A stretch of 64,000 nt of DNA from Arcuatula senhousia (taxonomy: Eukaryota; Mollusca; Bivalvia; Mytilida; Mytilidae), in assembly GCA_963971305.1 (NCBI GenBank), contig CAXARO010000943.1, forward strand, positions 98,268-162,267. The letters run 5' to 3'. The notes beneath the pieces were generated by a model. That model saw only the letters and a list, made by a program, of their open reading frames with translations. It had not been told where the DNA came from and did no database searches. Below, one piece after another: positions 50,175 to 61,851 of the stretch. Numbering within the stretch: position 1 is the first letter of the stretch; every line of letters begins with the position of its first letter. The position numbers and the translations under genes were made by a program.

Positions 50175-51568
50175 GGTAGTACTCCACAATTAATTTATCT
50201 AGCTCATTTTTGCATGTGCTCGACGTTGACTATTTTGTCCCGGGTTCTTGTAATCGCTTAAACTGCTATTTGCACTTTAAATTAGGTGGTGTTCCAAACC
50301 CCGGTCATGTTTAGTCGTGTTTAGTGCCGTATTTGGTTTCTTTGTTGTACTCGTTGCCCCTAGCAACTCTTAACATTTGTCAAAAATTTGGGGACAAAAA
50401 TACGCAAAAATCGGGGTTTTGTCCTTTTTTTGAACGTTGCCAGTAGTCGAGCTTTCGGTTCAGGTGAAACGTAACATGTATGAAATGAAAGCCCGAAAAT
50501 GGTCCTTTCTTTTAAGACCAAATAAACCTATCCGACTTCGGCTCTTTTTTTCGCTAAAATTGTTCAAACTTAAAAATCTAAAAATAGCACATTTAAATTT
50601 AAGCCCATCCGCTGGTCACCATGCACAGCCGGAAGCGACGCTATATGATCATTGGCATTGATTTTTTCGAAATTATTCTTTAAAACAATAACCGTGGATC
50701 GTAATTTTTATATAACGGGTCCATATTTTTTATTTGTCTTGTTTTAAGACCAAAACGAATCAATATTTTTATTAAACAAAAAAGTTCACAGGGGCCACAT
50801 ACGAAAACAATACTGTGAAAAAATCCTAATTGTGGAGTACTACCATAATGCTTTTGCATTTTTTGAAAATTTAACATGAGTTGCATTTTTCTCTTCTTGA
50901 GTATGTAACCACTTGAGGAATACCGGATATTATGATTTTTTTTATGTTTTACCATAGTAACGCACGCTCAAAGACGGAAGCCCTTTTCTGATCAAGCTCT
51001 TTTTTGGACATTTTCCTGCAATAACGTTAGATTCTTTCCCCGTTTGCTTTGAATCAAATTTTGTATTTTCGTTACAAAATTGGTATTCTGTTGTGCTTAA
51101 GTCATTTTCTAGCCTATTTCAAACATATTTGTAAAAATTTGGAAGATTTCCGTGAAAAAATCTACAATAATGGCGTCCATGGAAACACATCATCAAAATT
51201 TGCTTAACATTTGCATAGCAAGCTATAATGCCTTGCGTTTCTATTCAAGCCGACTAAAAATTACAATTTTATGATTTACATACGGGGAAATATACTATAT
51301 TGTGTAATTTTTATTTCTTCCGGGGAAATTATGAACGTTGTTAGCGTTCCATACAGCATAACCAGCTGTACAGAATATAACGTTATTGACGATATTTTCA
51401 AAAATAAGCATGTTTGGTTGCTATGGGCATTTATGCTTAATAACTGATATTTTTCCCAAAATTTTTGAACCAAGTGATTCTCAAATATATTAGCTTTATT
51501 TTCAACAATTAAACCAAGGACTAAAATGAAGATATACTCTTAAAATTTTAATGAGAATAATGCCATAT
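50175..51568 (+). repeat. Unit U31: A + C
   Basis: A is 50175-50847 (B-type left end, C-type right end) and C 50848-51568. Confidence 0.95.
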
Positions 51569-52962
51569 GGTAGTACTCCACAATCAATTTATCTAGCTCA
51601 TTTTTGCATGTGCTCGACGTTGACTATTTTGTCCCGGGTTCTTGTAATCGCTTAAACTGCTATTTGCACTTTAAATTAGGTGGTGTTCCAAACCCCGGTC
51701 ATGTTTAGTCGTGTTTAGTGCCGTATTTGGTTTCTTTGTTGTACTCGTTGCCCCTAGCAACTCTTAACATTTGTCAAAAATTTGGGGACAAAAATACGCA
51801 AAAATCGGGGTTTTGTCCTTTTTTTGAACGTTGCCAGTAGTCGAGCTTTCGGTTCAGGTGAAACGTAACATGTATGAAATGAAAGCCCGAAAATGGTCCT
51901 TTCTTTTAAGACCAAATAAACCTATCCGACTTCGGCTCTTTTTTTCGCTAAAATTGTTCAAACTTAAAAATCTAAAAATAGCACATTTAAATTTAAGCCC
52001 ATCCGCTGGTCACCATGCACAGCCGGAAGCGACGCTATATGATCATTGGCATTGATTTTTTCGAAATTATTCTTTAAAACAATAACCGTGGATCGTAATT
52101 TTTATATAACGGGTCCATATTTTTTATTTGTCTTGTTTTAAGACCAAAACGAATCAATATTTTTATTAAACAAAAAAGTTCACAGGGGCCACATACGAAA
52201 ACAATACTGTGAAAAAATCCTAATTGTGGAGTACTACCATAATGCTTTTGCATTTTTTGAAAATTTAACATGAGTTGCATTTTTCTCTTCTTGAGTATGT
52301 AACCACTTGAGGAATACCGGATATTATGATTTTTTTTATGTTTTACCATAGTAACGCACGCTCAAAGACGGAAGCCCTTTTCTGATCAAGCTCTTTTTTG
52401 GACATTTTCCTGCAATAACGTTAGATTCTTTCCCCGTTTGCTTTGAATCAAATTTTGTATTTTCGTTACAAAATTGGTATTCTGTTGTGCTTAAGTCATT
52501 TTCTAGCCTATTTCAAACATATTTGTAAAAATTTGGAAGATTTCCGTGAAAAAATCTACAATAATGGCGTCCATGGAAACACATCATCAAAATTTGCTTA
52601 ACATTTGCATAGCAAGCTATAATGCCTTGCGTTTCTATTCAAGCCGACTAAAAATTACAATTTTATGATTTACATACGGGGAAATATACTATATTGTGTA
52701 ATTTTTATTTCTTCCGGGGAAATTATGAACGTTGTTAGCGTTCCATACAGCATAACCAGCTGTACAGAATATAACGTTATTGACGATATTTTCAAAAATA
52801 AGCATGTTTGGTTGCTATGGGCATTTATGCTTAATAACTGATATTTTTCCCAAAATTTTTGAACCAAGTGATTCTCAAATATATTAGCTTTATTTTCAAC
52901 AATTAAACCAAGGACTAAAATGAAGATATACTCTTAAAATTTTAATGAGAATAATGCCATAT
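51569..52962 (+). repeat. Unit U32: A + C
   Basis: A is 51569-52241 (C-type at both ends) and C 52242-52962. Confidence 0.95.
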
Positions 52963-54708
52963 GGTAGTACTCCACAATCAATTTATCTAGCTCATTTTTG
53001 CATGTGCTCGACGTTGACTATTTTGTCCCGGGTTCTTGTAATCGCTTAAACTGCTATTTGCACTTTAAATTAGGTGGTGTTCCAAACCCCGGTCATGTTT
53101 AGTCGTGTTTAGTGCCGTATTTGGTTTCTTTGTTGTACTCGTTGCCCCTAGCAACTCTTAACATTTGTCAAAAATTTGGGGACAAAAATACGCAAAAATC
53201 GGGGTTTTGTCCTTTTTTTGAACGTTGCCAGTAGTCGAGCTTTCGGTTCAGGTGAAACGTAACATGTATGAAATGAAAGCCCGAAAATGGTCCTTTCTTT
53301 TAAGACCAAATAAACCTATCCGACTTCGGCTCTTTTTTTCGCTAAAATTGTTCAAACTTAAAAATCTAAAAATAGCACATTTAAATTTAAGCCCATCCGC
53401 TGGTCACCATGCACAGCCGGAAGCGACGCTATATGATCATTGGCATTGATTTTTTCGAAATTATTCTTTAAAACAATAACCGTGGATCGTAATTTTTATA
53501 TAACGGGTCCATATTTTTTATTTGTCTTGTTTTAAGACCAAAACGAATCAATATTTTTATTAAACAAAAAAGTTCACAGGGGCCACATACGAAAACAATA
53601 CTGTGAAAAAATCCTAATTGTGAGTACTACCATAGGTATATAAGAAATGGTTCTCAACTTCCCCCCTTTCTTTCAATCCGTTGGGGACTAGGGGGATCTA
53701 GAAGTGGGATGAGTGGCCTACAATCCCCACCCGGTGGGATATGGGGTAACTCTCCGGATCGGATTCGGTAATCGTCCGAAAATGTCATTATATACAATAA
53801 ACGGGCCTGCATAGGTATATAAGAAATGGTTCTCAACTTCCCCCCTTTCTTTCAATCCGTTGGGGACTAGGGGGATCTAGAAGTGGGATGAGTGGCCTAC
53901 AATCCCCACCCGGTGGGATATGGGGTAACTCTCCGGATCGGATTCGGTAATCGTCCGAAAATGTCATTATATACAATAAACGGGCCTGCATAGGTATATA
54001 AGAAATGGTTCTCAACTTCCCCCCTTTCTTTCAATCCGTTGGGGACTAGGGGGATCTAGAAGTGGGATGAGTGGCCTACAATCCCCACCCGGTGGGATAT
54101 GGGGTAACTCTCCGGATCGGATTCGGTAATCGTCCGAAAATGTCATTATATACAATAAACGGGCCTGCATAGGTATATAAGAAATGGTTCTCAACTTCCC
54201 CCCTTTCTTTCAATCCGTTGGTGACTAGGGGGATCTAGAAGTGGGATGAGTGGCCTACAATCCCCACCCGGTGGGATATGGGGTAACTCTCCGGATCGGA
54301 TTCGGTAATCGTCCGAAAATGTCATTATATACAATAAACGGGCCTGCATAGGTATATAAGAAATGGTTCTCAACTTCCCCCCTTTCTTTCAATCCGTTGG
54401 GGACTAGGGGGATCTAGAAGTGGGATGAGTGGCCTACAATCCCCACCCGGTGGGATATGGGGTAACTCTCCGGATCGGATTCGGTAATCGTCCGAAAATG
54501 TCATTATATACAATAAACGGGCCTGCATAGGTATATAAGAAATGGTTCTCAACTTCCCCCCTTTCTTTCAATCCGTTGGGGACTAGGGGGATCTAGAAGT
54601 GGGATGAGTGGCCTACAATCCCCACCCGATGGGATATGGGGTAACTCTCCGGATCGGATTCGGTAATCGTCCGAAAATGTCATTATATACAATAAACGGG
54701 CCTGCATA
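52963..54708 (+). repeat. Unit U33: A + B x6
   Basis: A is 52963-53634 (C-type left end) and the array 53635-54708. G51T in copy 4, G100A in copy 6. Confidence 0.95.
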
Positions 54709-56275
54709 GGTAGTACTCCACAATTAATTTATCTAGCTCATTTTTGCATGTGCTCGACGTTGACTATTTTGTCCCGGGTTCTTGTAATCGCTTAAACTGC
54801 TATTTGCACTTTAAATTAGGTGGTGTTCCAAACCCCGGTCATGTTTAGTCGTGTTTAGTGCCGTATTTGGTTTCTTTGTTGTACTCGTTGCCCCTAGCAA
54901 CTCTTAACATTTGTCAAAAATTTGGGGACAAAAATACGCAAAAATCGGGGTTTTGTCCTTTTTTTGAACGTTGCCAGTAGTCGAGCTTTCGGTTCAGGTG
55001 AAACGTAACATGTATGAAATGAAAGCCCGAAAATGGTCCTTTCTTTTAAGACCAAATAAACCTATCCGACTTCGGCTCTTTTTTTCGCTAAAATTGTTCA
55101 AACTTAAAAATCTAAAAATAGCACATTTAAATTTAAGCCCATCCGCTGGTCACCATGCACAGCCGGAAGCGACGCTATATGATCATTGGCATTGATTTTT
55201 TCGAAATTATTCTTTAAAACAATAACCGTGGATCGTAATTTTTATATAACGGGTCCATATTTTTTATTTGTCTTGTTTTAAGACCAAAACGAATCAATAT
55301 TTTTATTAAACAAAAAAGTTCACAGGGGCCACATACGAAAACAATACTGTGAAAAAATCCTAATTGTGAGTACTACCATAGGTATATAAGAAATGGTTCT
55401 CAACTTCCCCCCTTTCTTTCAATCCGTTGGGGACTAGGGGGATCTAGAAGTGGGATGAGTGGCCTACAATCCCCACCCGGTGGGATATGGGGTAACTCTC
55501 CGGATCGGATTCGGTAATCGTCCGAAAATGTCATTATATACAATAAACGGGCCTGCATAGGTATATAAGAAATGGTTCTCAACTTCCCCCCTTTCTTTCA
55601 ATCCGTTGGGGACTAGGGGGATCTAGAAGTGGGATGAGTGGCCTACAATCCCCACCCGGTGGGATATGGGGTAACTCTCCGGATCGGATTCGGTAATCGT
55701 CCGAAAATGTCATTATATACAATAAACGGGCCTGCATAGGTATATAAGAAATGGTTCTCAACTTCCCCCCTTTCTTTCAATCCGTTGGGGACTAGGGGGA
55801 TCTAGAAGTGGGATGAGTGGCCTACAATCCCCACCCGGTGGGATATGGGGTAACTCTCCGGATCGGATTCGGTAATCGTCCGAAAATGTCATTATATACA
55901 ATAAACGGGCCTGCATAGGTATATAAGAAATGGTTCTCAACTTCCCCCCTTTCTTTCAATCCGTTGGGGACTAGGGGGATCTAGAAGTGGGATGAGTGGC
56001 CTACAATCCCCACCCGGTGGGATATGGGGTAACTCTCCGGATCGGATTCGGTAATCGTCCGAAAATGTCATTATATACAATAAACGGGCCTGCATAGGTA
56101 TATAAGAAATGGTTCTCAACTTCCCCCCTTTCTTTCAATCCGTTGGGGACTAGGGGGATCTAGAAGTGGGATGAGTGGCCTACAATCCCCACCCGATGGG
56201 ATATGGGGTAACTCTCCGGATCGGATTCGGTAATCGTCCGAAAATGTCATTATATACAATAAACGGGCCTGCATA
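54709..56275 (+). repeat. Unit U34: A + B x5
   Basis: A is 54709-55380 and the array 55381-56275. Four canonical copies plus a G100A end copy; four C units follow. Confidence 0.95.
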
Positions 56276-57669
56276 GGTAGTACTCCACAATTAATTTATC
56301 TAGCTCATTTTTGCATGTGCTCGACGTTGACTATTTTGTCCCGGGTTCTTGTAATCGCTTAAACTGCTATTTGCACTTTAAATTAGGTGGTGTTCCAAAC
56401 CCCGGTCATGTTTAGTCGTGTTTAGTGCCGTATTTGGTTTCTTTGTTGTACTCGTTGCCCCTAGCAACTCTTAACATTTGTCAAAAATTTGGGGACAAAA
56501 ATACGCAAAAATCGGGGTTTTGTCCTTTTTTTGAACGTTGCCAGTAGTCGAGCTTTCGGTTCAGGTGAAACGTAACATGTATGAAATGAAAGCCCGAAAA
56601 TGGTCCTTTCTTTTAAGACCAAATAAACCTATCCGACTTCGGCTCTTTTTTTCGCTAAAATTGTTCAAACTTAAAAATCTAAAAATAGCACATTTAAATT
56701 TAAGCCCATCCGCTGGTCACCATGCACAGCCGGAAGCGACGCTATATGATCATTGGCATTGATTTTTTCGAAATTATTCTTTAAAACAATAACCGTGGAT
56801 CGTAATTTTTATATAACGGGTCCATATTTTTTATTTGTCTTGTTTTAAGACCAAAACGAATCAATATTTTTATTAAACAAAAAAGTTCACAGGGGCCACA
56901 TACGAAAACAATACTGTGAAAAAATCCTAATTGTGGAGTACTACCATAATGCTTTTGCATTTTTTGAAAATTTAACATGAGTTGCATTTTTCTCTTCTTG
57001 AGTATGTAACCACTTGAGGAATACCGGATATTATGATTTTTTTTATGTTTTACCATAGTAACGCACGCTCAAAGACGGAAGCCCCTTTCTGATCAAGCTC
57101 TTTTTTGGACATTTTCCTGCAATAACGTTAGATTCTTTCCCCGTTTGCTTTGAATCAAATTTTGTATTTTCGTTACAAAATTGGTATTCTGTTGTGCTTA
57201 AGTCATTTTCTAGCCTATTTCAAACATATTTGTAAAAATTTGGAAGATTTCCGTGAAAAAATCTACAATAATGGCGTCCATGGAAACACATCATCAAAAT
57301 TTGCTTAACATTTGCATAGCAAGCTATAATGCCTTGCGTTTCTATTCAAGCCGACTAAAAATTACAATTTTATGATTTACATACGGGGAAATATACTATA
57401 TTGTGTAATTTTTATTTCTTCCGGGGAAATTATGAACGTTGTTAGCGTTCCATACAGCATAACCAGCTGTACAGAATATAACGTTATTGACGATATTTTC
57501 AAAAATAAGCATGTTTGGTTGCTATGGGCATTTATGCTTAATAACTGATATTTTTCCCAAAATTTTTGAACCAAGTGATTCTCAAATATATTAGCTTTAT
57601 TTTCAACAATTAAACCAAGGACTAAAATGAAGATATACTCTTAAAATTTTAATGAGAATAATGCCATAT
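56276..57669 (+). repeat. Unit U35: A + C (private base change)
   Basis: A is 56276-56948 and C 56949-57669. C has a private T-to-C at 57085, the only difference I noticed among the eleven C copies. Confidence 0.95.
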
Positions 57670-59063
57670 GGTAGTACTCCACAATCAATTTATCTAGCTC
57701 ATTTTTGCATGTGCTCGACGTTGACTATTTTGTCCCGGGTTCTTGTAATCGCTTAAACTGCTATTTGCACTTTAAATTAGGTGGTGTTCCAAACCCCGGT
57801 CATGTTTAGTCGTGTTTAGTGCCGTATTTGGTTTCTTTGTTGTACTCGTTGCCCCTAGCAACTCTTAACATTTGTCAAAAATTTGGGGACAAAAATACGC
57901 AAAAATCGGGGTTTTGTCCTTTTTTTGAACGTTGCCAGTAGTCGAGCTTTCGGTTCAGGTGAAACGTAACATGTATGAAATGAAAGCCCGAAAATGGTCC
58001 TTTCTTTTAAGACCAAATAAACCTATCCGACTTCGGCTCTTTTTTTCGCTAAAATTGTTCAAACTTAAAAATCTAAAAATAGCACATTTAAATTTAAGCC
58101 CATCCGCTGGTCACCATGCACAGCCGGAAGCGACGCTATATGATCATTGGCATTGATTTTTTCGAAATTATTCTTTAAAACAATAACCGTGGATCGTAAT
58201 TTTTATATAACGGGTCCATATTTTTTATTTGTCTTGTTTTAAGACCAAAACGAATCAATATTTTTATTAAACAAAAAAGTTCACAGGGGCCACATACGAA
58301 AACAATACTGTGAAAAAATCCTAATTGTGGAGTACTACCATAATGCTTTTGCATTTTTTGAAAATTTAACATGAGTTGCATTTTTCTCTTCTTGAGTATG
58401 TAACCACTTGAGGAATACCGGATATTATGATTTTTTTTATGTTTTACCATAGTAACGCACGCTCAAAGACGGAAGCCCTTTTCTGATCAAGCTCTTTTTT
58501 GGACATTTTCCTGCAATAACGTTAGATTCTTTCCCCGTTTGCTTTGAATCAAATTTTGTATTTTCGTTACAAAATTGGTATTCTGTTGTGCTTAAGTCAT
58601 TTTCTAGCCTATTTCAAACATATTTGTAAAAATTTGGAAGATTTCCGTGAAAAAATCTACAATAATGGCGTCCATGGAAACACATCATCAAAATTTGCTT
58701 AACATTTGCATAGCAAGCTATAATGCCTTGCGTTTCTATTCAAGCCGACTAAAAATTACAATTTTATGATTTACATACGGGGAAATATACTATATTGTGT
58801 AATTTTTATTTCTTCCGGGGAAATTATGAACGTTGTTAGCGTTCCATACAGCATAACCAGCTGTACAGAATATAACGTTATTGACGATATTTTCAAAAAT
58901 AAGCATGTTTGGTTGCTATGGGCATTTATGCTTAATAACTGATATTTTTCCCAAAATTTTTGAACCAAGTGATTCTCAAATATATTAGCTTTATTTTCAA
59001 CAATTAAACCAAGGACTAAAATGAAGATATACTCTTAAAATTTTAATGAGAATAATGCCATAT
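57670..59063 (+). repeat. Unit U36: A + C
   Basis: A is 57670-58342 and C 58343-59063, second in the run of four. Confidence 0.95.
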
Positions 59064-60457
59064 GGTAGTACTCCACAATCAATTTATCTAGCTCATTTTT
59101 GCATGTGCTCGACGTTGACTATTTTGTCCCGGGTTCTTGTAATCGCTTAAACTGCTATTTGCACTTTAAATTAGGTGGTGTTCCAAACCCCGGTCATGTT
59201 TAGTCGTGTTTAGTGCCGTATTTGGTTTCTTTGTTGTACTCGTTGCCCCTAGCAACTCTTAACATTTGTCAAAAATTTGGGGACAAAAATACGCAAAAAT
59301 CGGGGTTTTGTCCTTTTTTTGAACGTTGCCAGTAGTCGAGCTTTCGGTTCAGGTGAAACGTAACATGTATGAAATGAAAGCCCGAAAATGGTCCTTTCTT
59401 TTAAGACCAAATAAACCTATCCGACTTCGGCTCTTTTTTTCGCTAAAATTGTTCAAACTTAAAAATCTAAAAATAGCACATTTAAATTTAAGCCCATCCG
59501 CTGGTCACCATGCACAGCCGGAAGCGACGCTATATGATCATTGGCATTGATTTTTTCGAAATTATTCTTTAAAACAATAACCGTGGATCGTAATTTTTAT
59601 ATAACGGGTCCATATTTTTTATTTGTCTTGTTTTAAGACCAAAACGAATCAATATTTTTATTAAACAAAAAAGTTCACAGGGGCCACATACGAAAACAAT
59701 ACTGTGAAAAAATCCTAATTGTGGAGTACTACCATAATGCTTTTGCATTTTTTGAAAATTTAACATGAGTTGCATTTTTCTCTTCTTGAGTATGTAACCA
59801 CTTGAGGAATACCGGATATTATGATTTTTTTTATGTTTTACCATAGTAACGCACGCTCAAAGACGGAAGCCCTTTTCTGATCAAGCTCTTTTTTGGACAT
59901 TTTCCTGCAATAACGTTAGATTCTTTCCCCGTTTGCTTTGAATCAAATTTTGTATTTTCGTTACAAAATTGGTATTCTGTTGTGCTTAAGTCATTTTCTA
60001 GCCTATTTCAAACATATTTGTAAAAATTTGGAAGATTTCCGTGAAAAAATCTACAATAATGGCGTCCATGGAAACACATCATCAAAATTTGCTTAACATT
60101 TGCATAGCAAGCTATAATGCCTTGCGTTTCTATTCAAGCCGACTAAAAATTACAATTTTATGATTTACATACGGGGAAATATACTATATTGTGTAATTTT
60201 TATTTCTTCCGGGGAAATTATGAACGTTGTTAGCGTTCCATACAGCATAACCAGCTGTACAGAATATAACGTTATTGACGATATTTTCAAAAATAAGCAT
60301 GTTTGGTTGCTATGGGCATTTATGCTTAATAACTGATATTTTTCCCAAAATTTTTGAACCAAGTGATTCTCAAATATATTAGCTTTATTTTCAACAATTA
60401 AACCAAGGACTAAAATGAAGATATACTCTTAAAATTTTAATGAGAATAATGCCATAT
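59064..60457 (+). repeat. Unit U37: A + C
   Basis: A is 59064-59736 and C 59737-60457, third in the run of four. Confidence 0.95.
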
Positions 60458-61851
60458 GGTAGTACTCCACAATCAATTTATCTAGCTCATTTTTGCATGT
60501 GCTCGACGTTGACTATTTTGTCCCGGGTTCTTGTAATCGCTTAAACTGCTATTTGCACTTTAAATTAGGTGGTGTTCCAAACCCCGGTCATGTTTAGTCG
60601 TGTTTAGTGCCGTATTTGGTTTCTTTGTTGTACTCGTTGCCCCTAGCAACTCTTAACATTTGTCAAAAATTTGGGGACAAAAATACGCAAAAATCGGGGT
60701 TTTGTCCTTTTTTTGAACGTTGCCAGTAGTCGAGCTTTCGGTTCAGGTGAAACGTAACATGTATGAAATGAAAGCCCGAAAATGGTCCTTTCTTTTAAGA
60801 CCAAATAAACCTATCCGACTTCGGCTCTTTTTTTCGCTAAAATTGTTCAAACTTAAAAATCTAAAAATAGCACATTTAAATTTAAGCCCATCCGCTGGTC
60901 ACCATGCACAGCCGGAAGCGACGCTATATGATCATTGGCATTGATTTTTTCGAAATTATTCTTTAAAACAATAACCGTGGATCGTAATTTTTATATAACG
61001 GGTCCATATTTTTTATTTGTCTTGTTTTAAGACCAAAACGAATCAATATTTTTATTAAACAAAAAAGTTCACAGGGGCCACATACGAAAACAATACTGTG
61101 AAAAAATCCTAATTGTGGAGTACTACCATAATGCTTTTGCATTTTTTGAAAATTTAACATGAGTTGCATTTTTCTCTTCTTGAGTATGTAACCACTTGAG
61201 GAATACCGGATATTATGATTTTTTTTATGTTTTACCATAGTAACGCACGCTCAAAGACGGAAGCCCTTTTCTGATCAAGCTCTTTTTTGGACATTTTCCT
61301 GCAATAACGTTAGATTCTTTCCCCGTTTGCTTTGAATCAAATTTTGTATTTTCGTTACAAAATTGGTATTCTGTTGTGCTTAAGTCATTTTCTAGCCTAT
61401 TTCAAACATATTTGTAAAAATTTGGAAGATTTCCGTGAAAAAATCTACAATAATGGCGTCCATGGAAACACATCATCAAAATTTGCTTAACATTTGCATA
61501 GCAAGCTATAATGCCTTGCGTTTCTATTCAAGCCGACTAAAAATTACAATTTTATGATTTACATACGGGGAAATATACTATATTGTGTAATTTTTATTTC
61601 TTCCGGGGAAATTATGAACGTTGTTAGCGTTCCATACAGCATAACCAGCTGTACAGAATATAACGTTATTGACGATATTTTCAAAAATAAGCATGTTTGG
61701 TTGCTATGGGCATTTATGCTTAATAACTGATATTTTTCCCAAAATTTTTGAACCAAGTGATTCTCAAATATATTAGCTTTATTTTCAACAATTAAACCAA
61801 GGACTAAAATGAAGATATACTCTTAAAATTTTAATGAGAATAATGCCATAT
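60458..61851 (+). repeat. Unit U38: A + C
   Basis: A is 60458-61130 and C 61131-61851, last in the run of four. Confidence 0.95.

Larger units (their letters stand above)
46862..52962 (+). repeat. Superunit 4: B6-B5-C-C, 6101 bp
   Basis: Units U29-U32 have the same order and exactly the same length as superunits 1 and 2. Confidence 0.85.
52963..61851 (+). repeat. Superunit 5: B6-B5-C-C-C-C, 8889 bp
   Basis: Units U33-U38 have two extra A-C units (6101 plus 2x1394). The first C of the run carries the private change at 57085. Confidence 0.85.
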
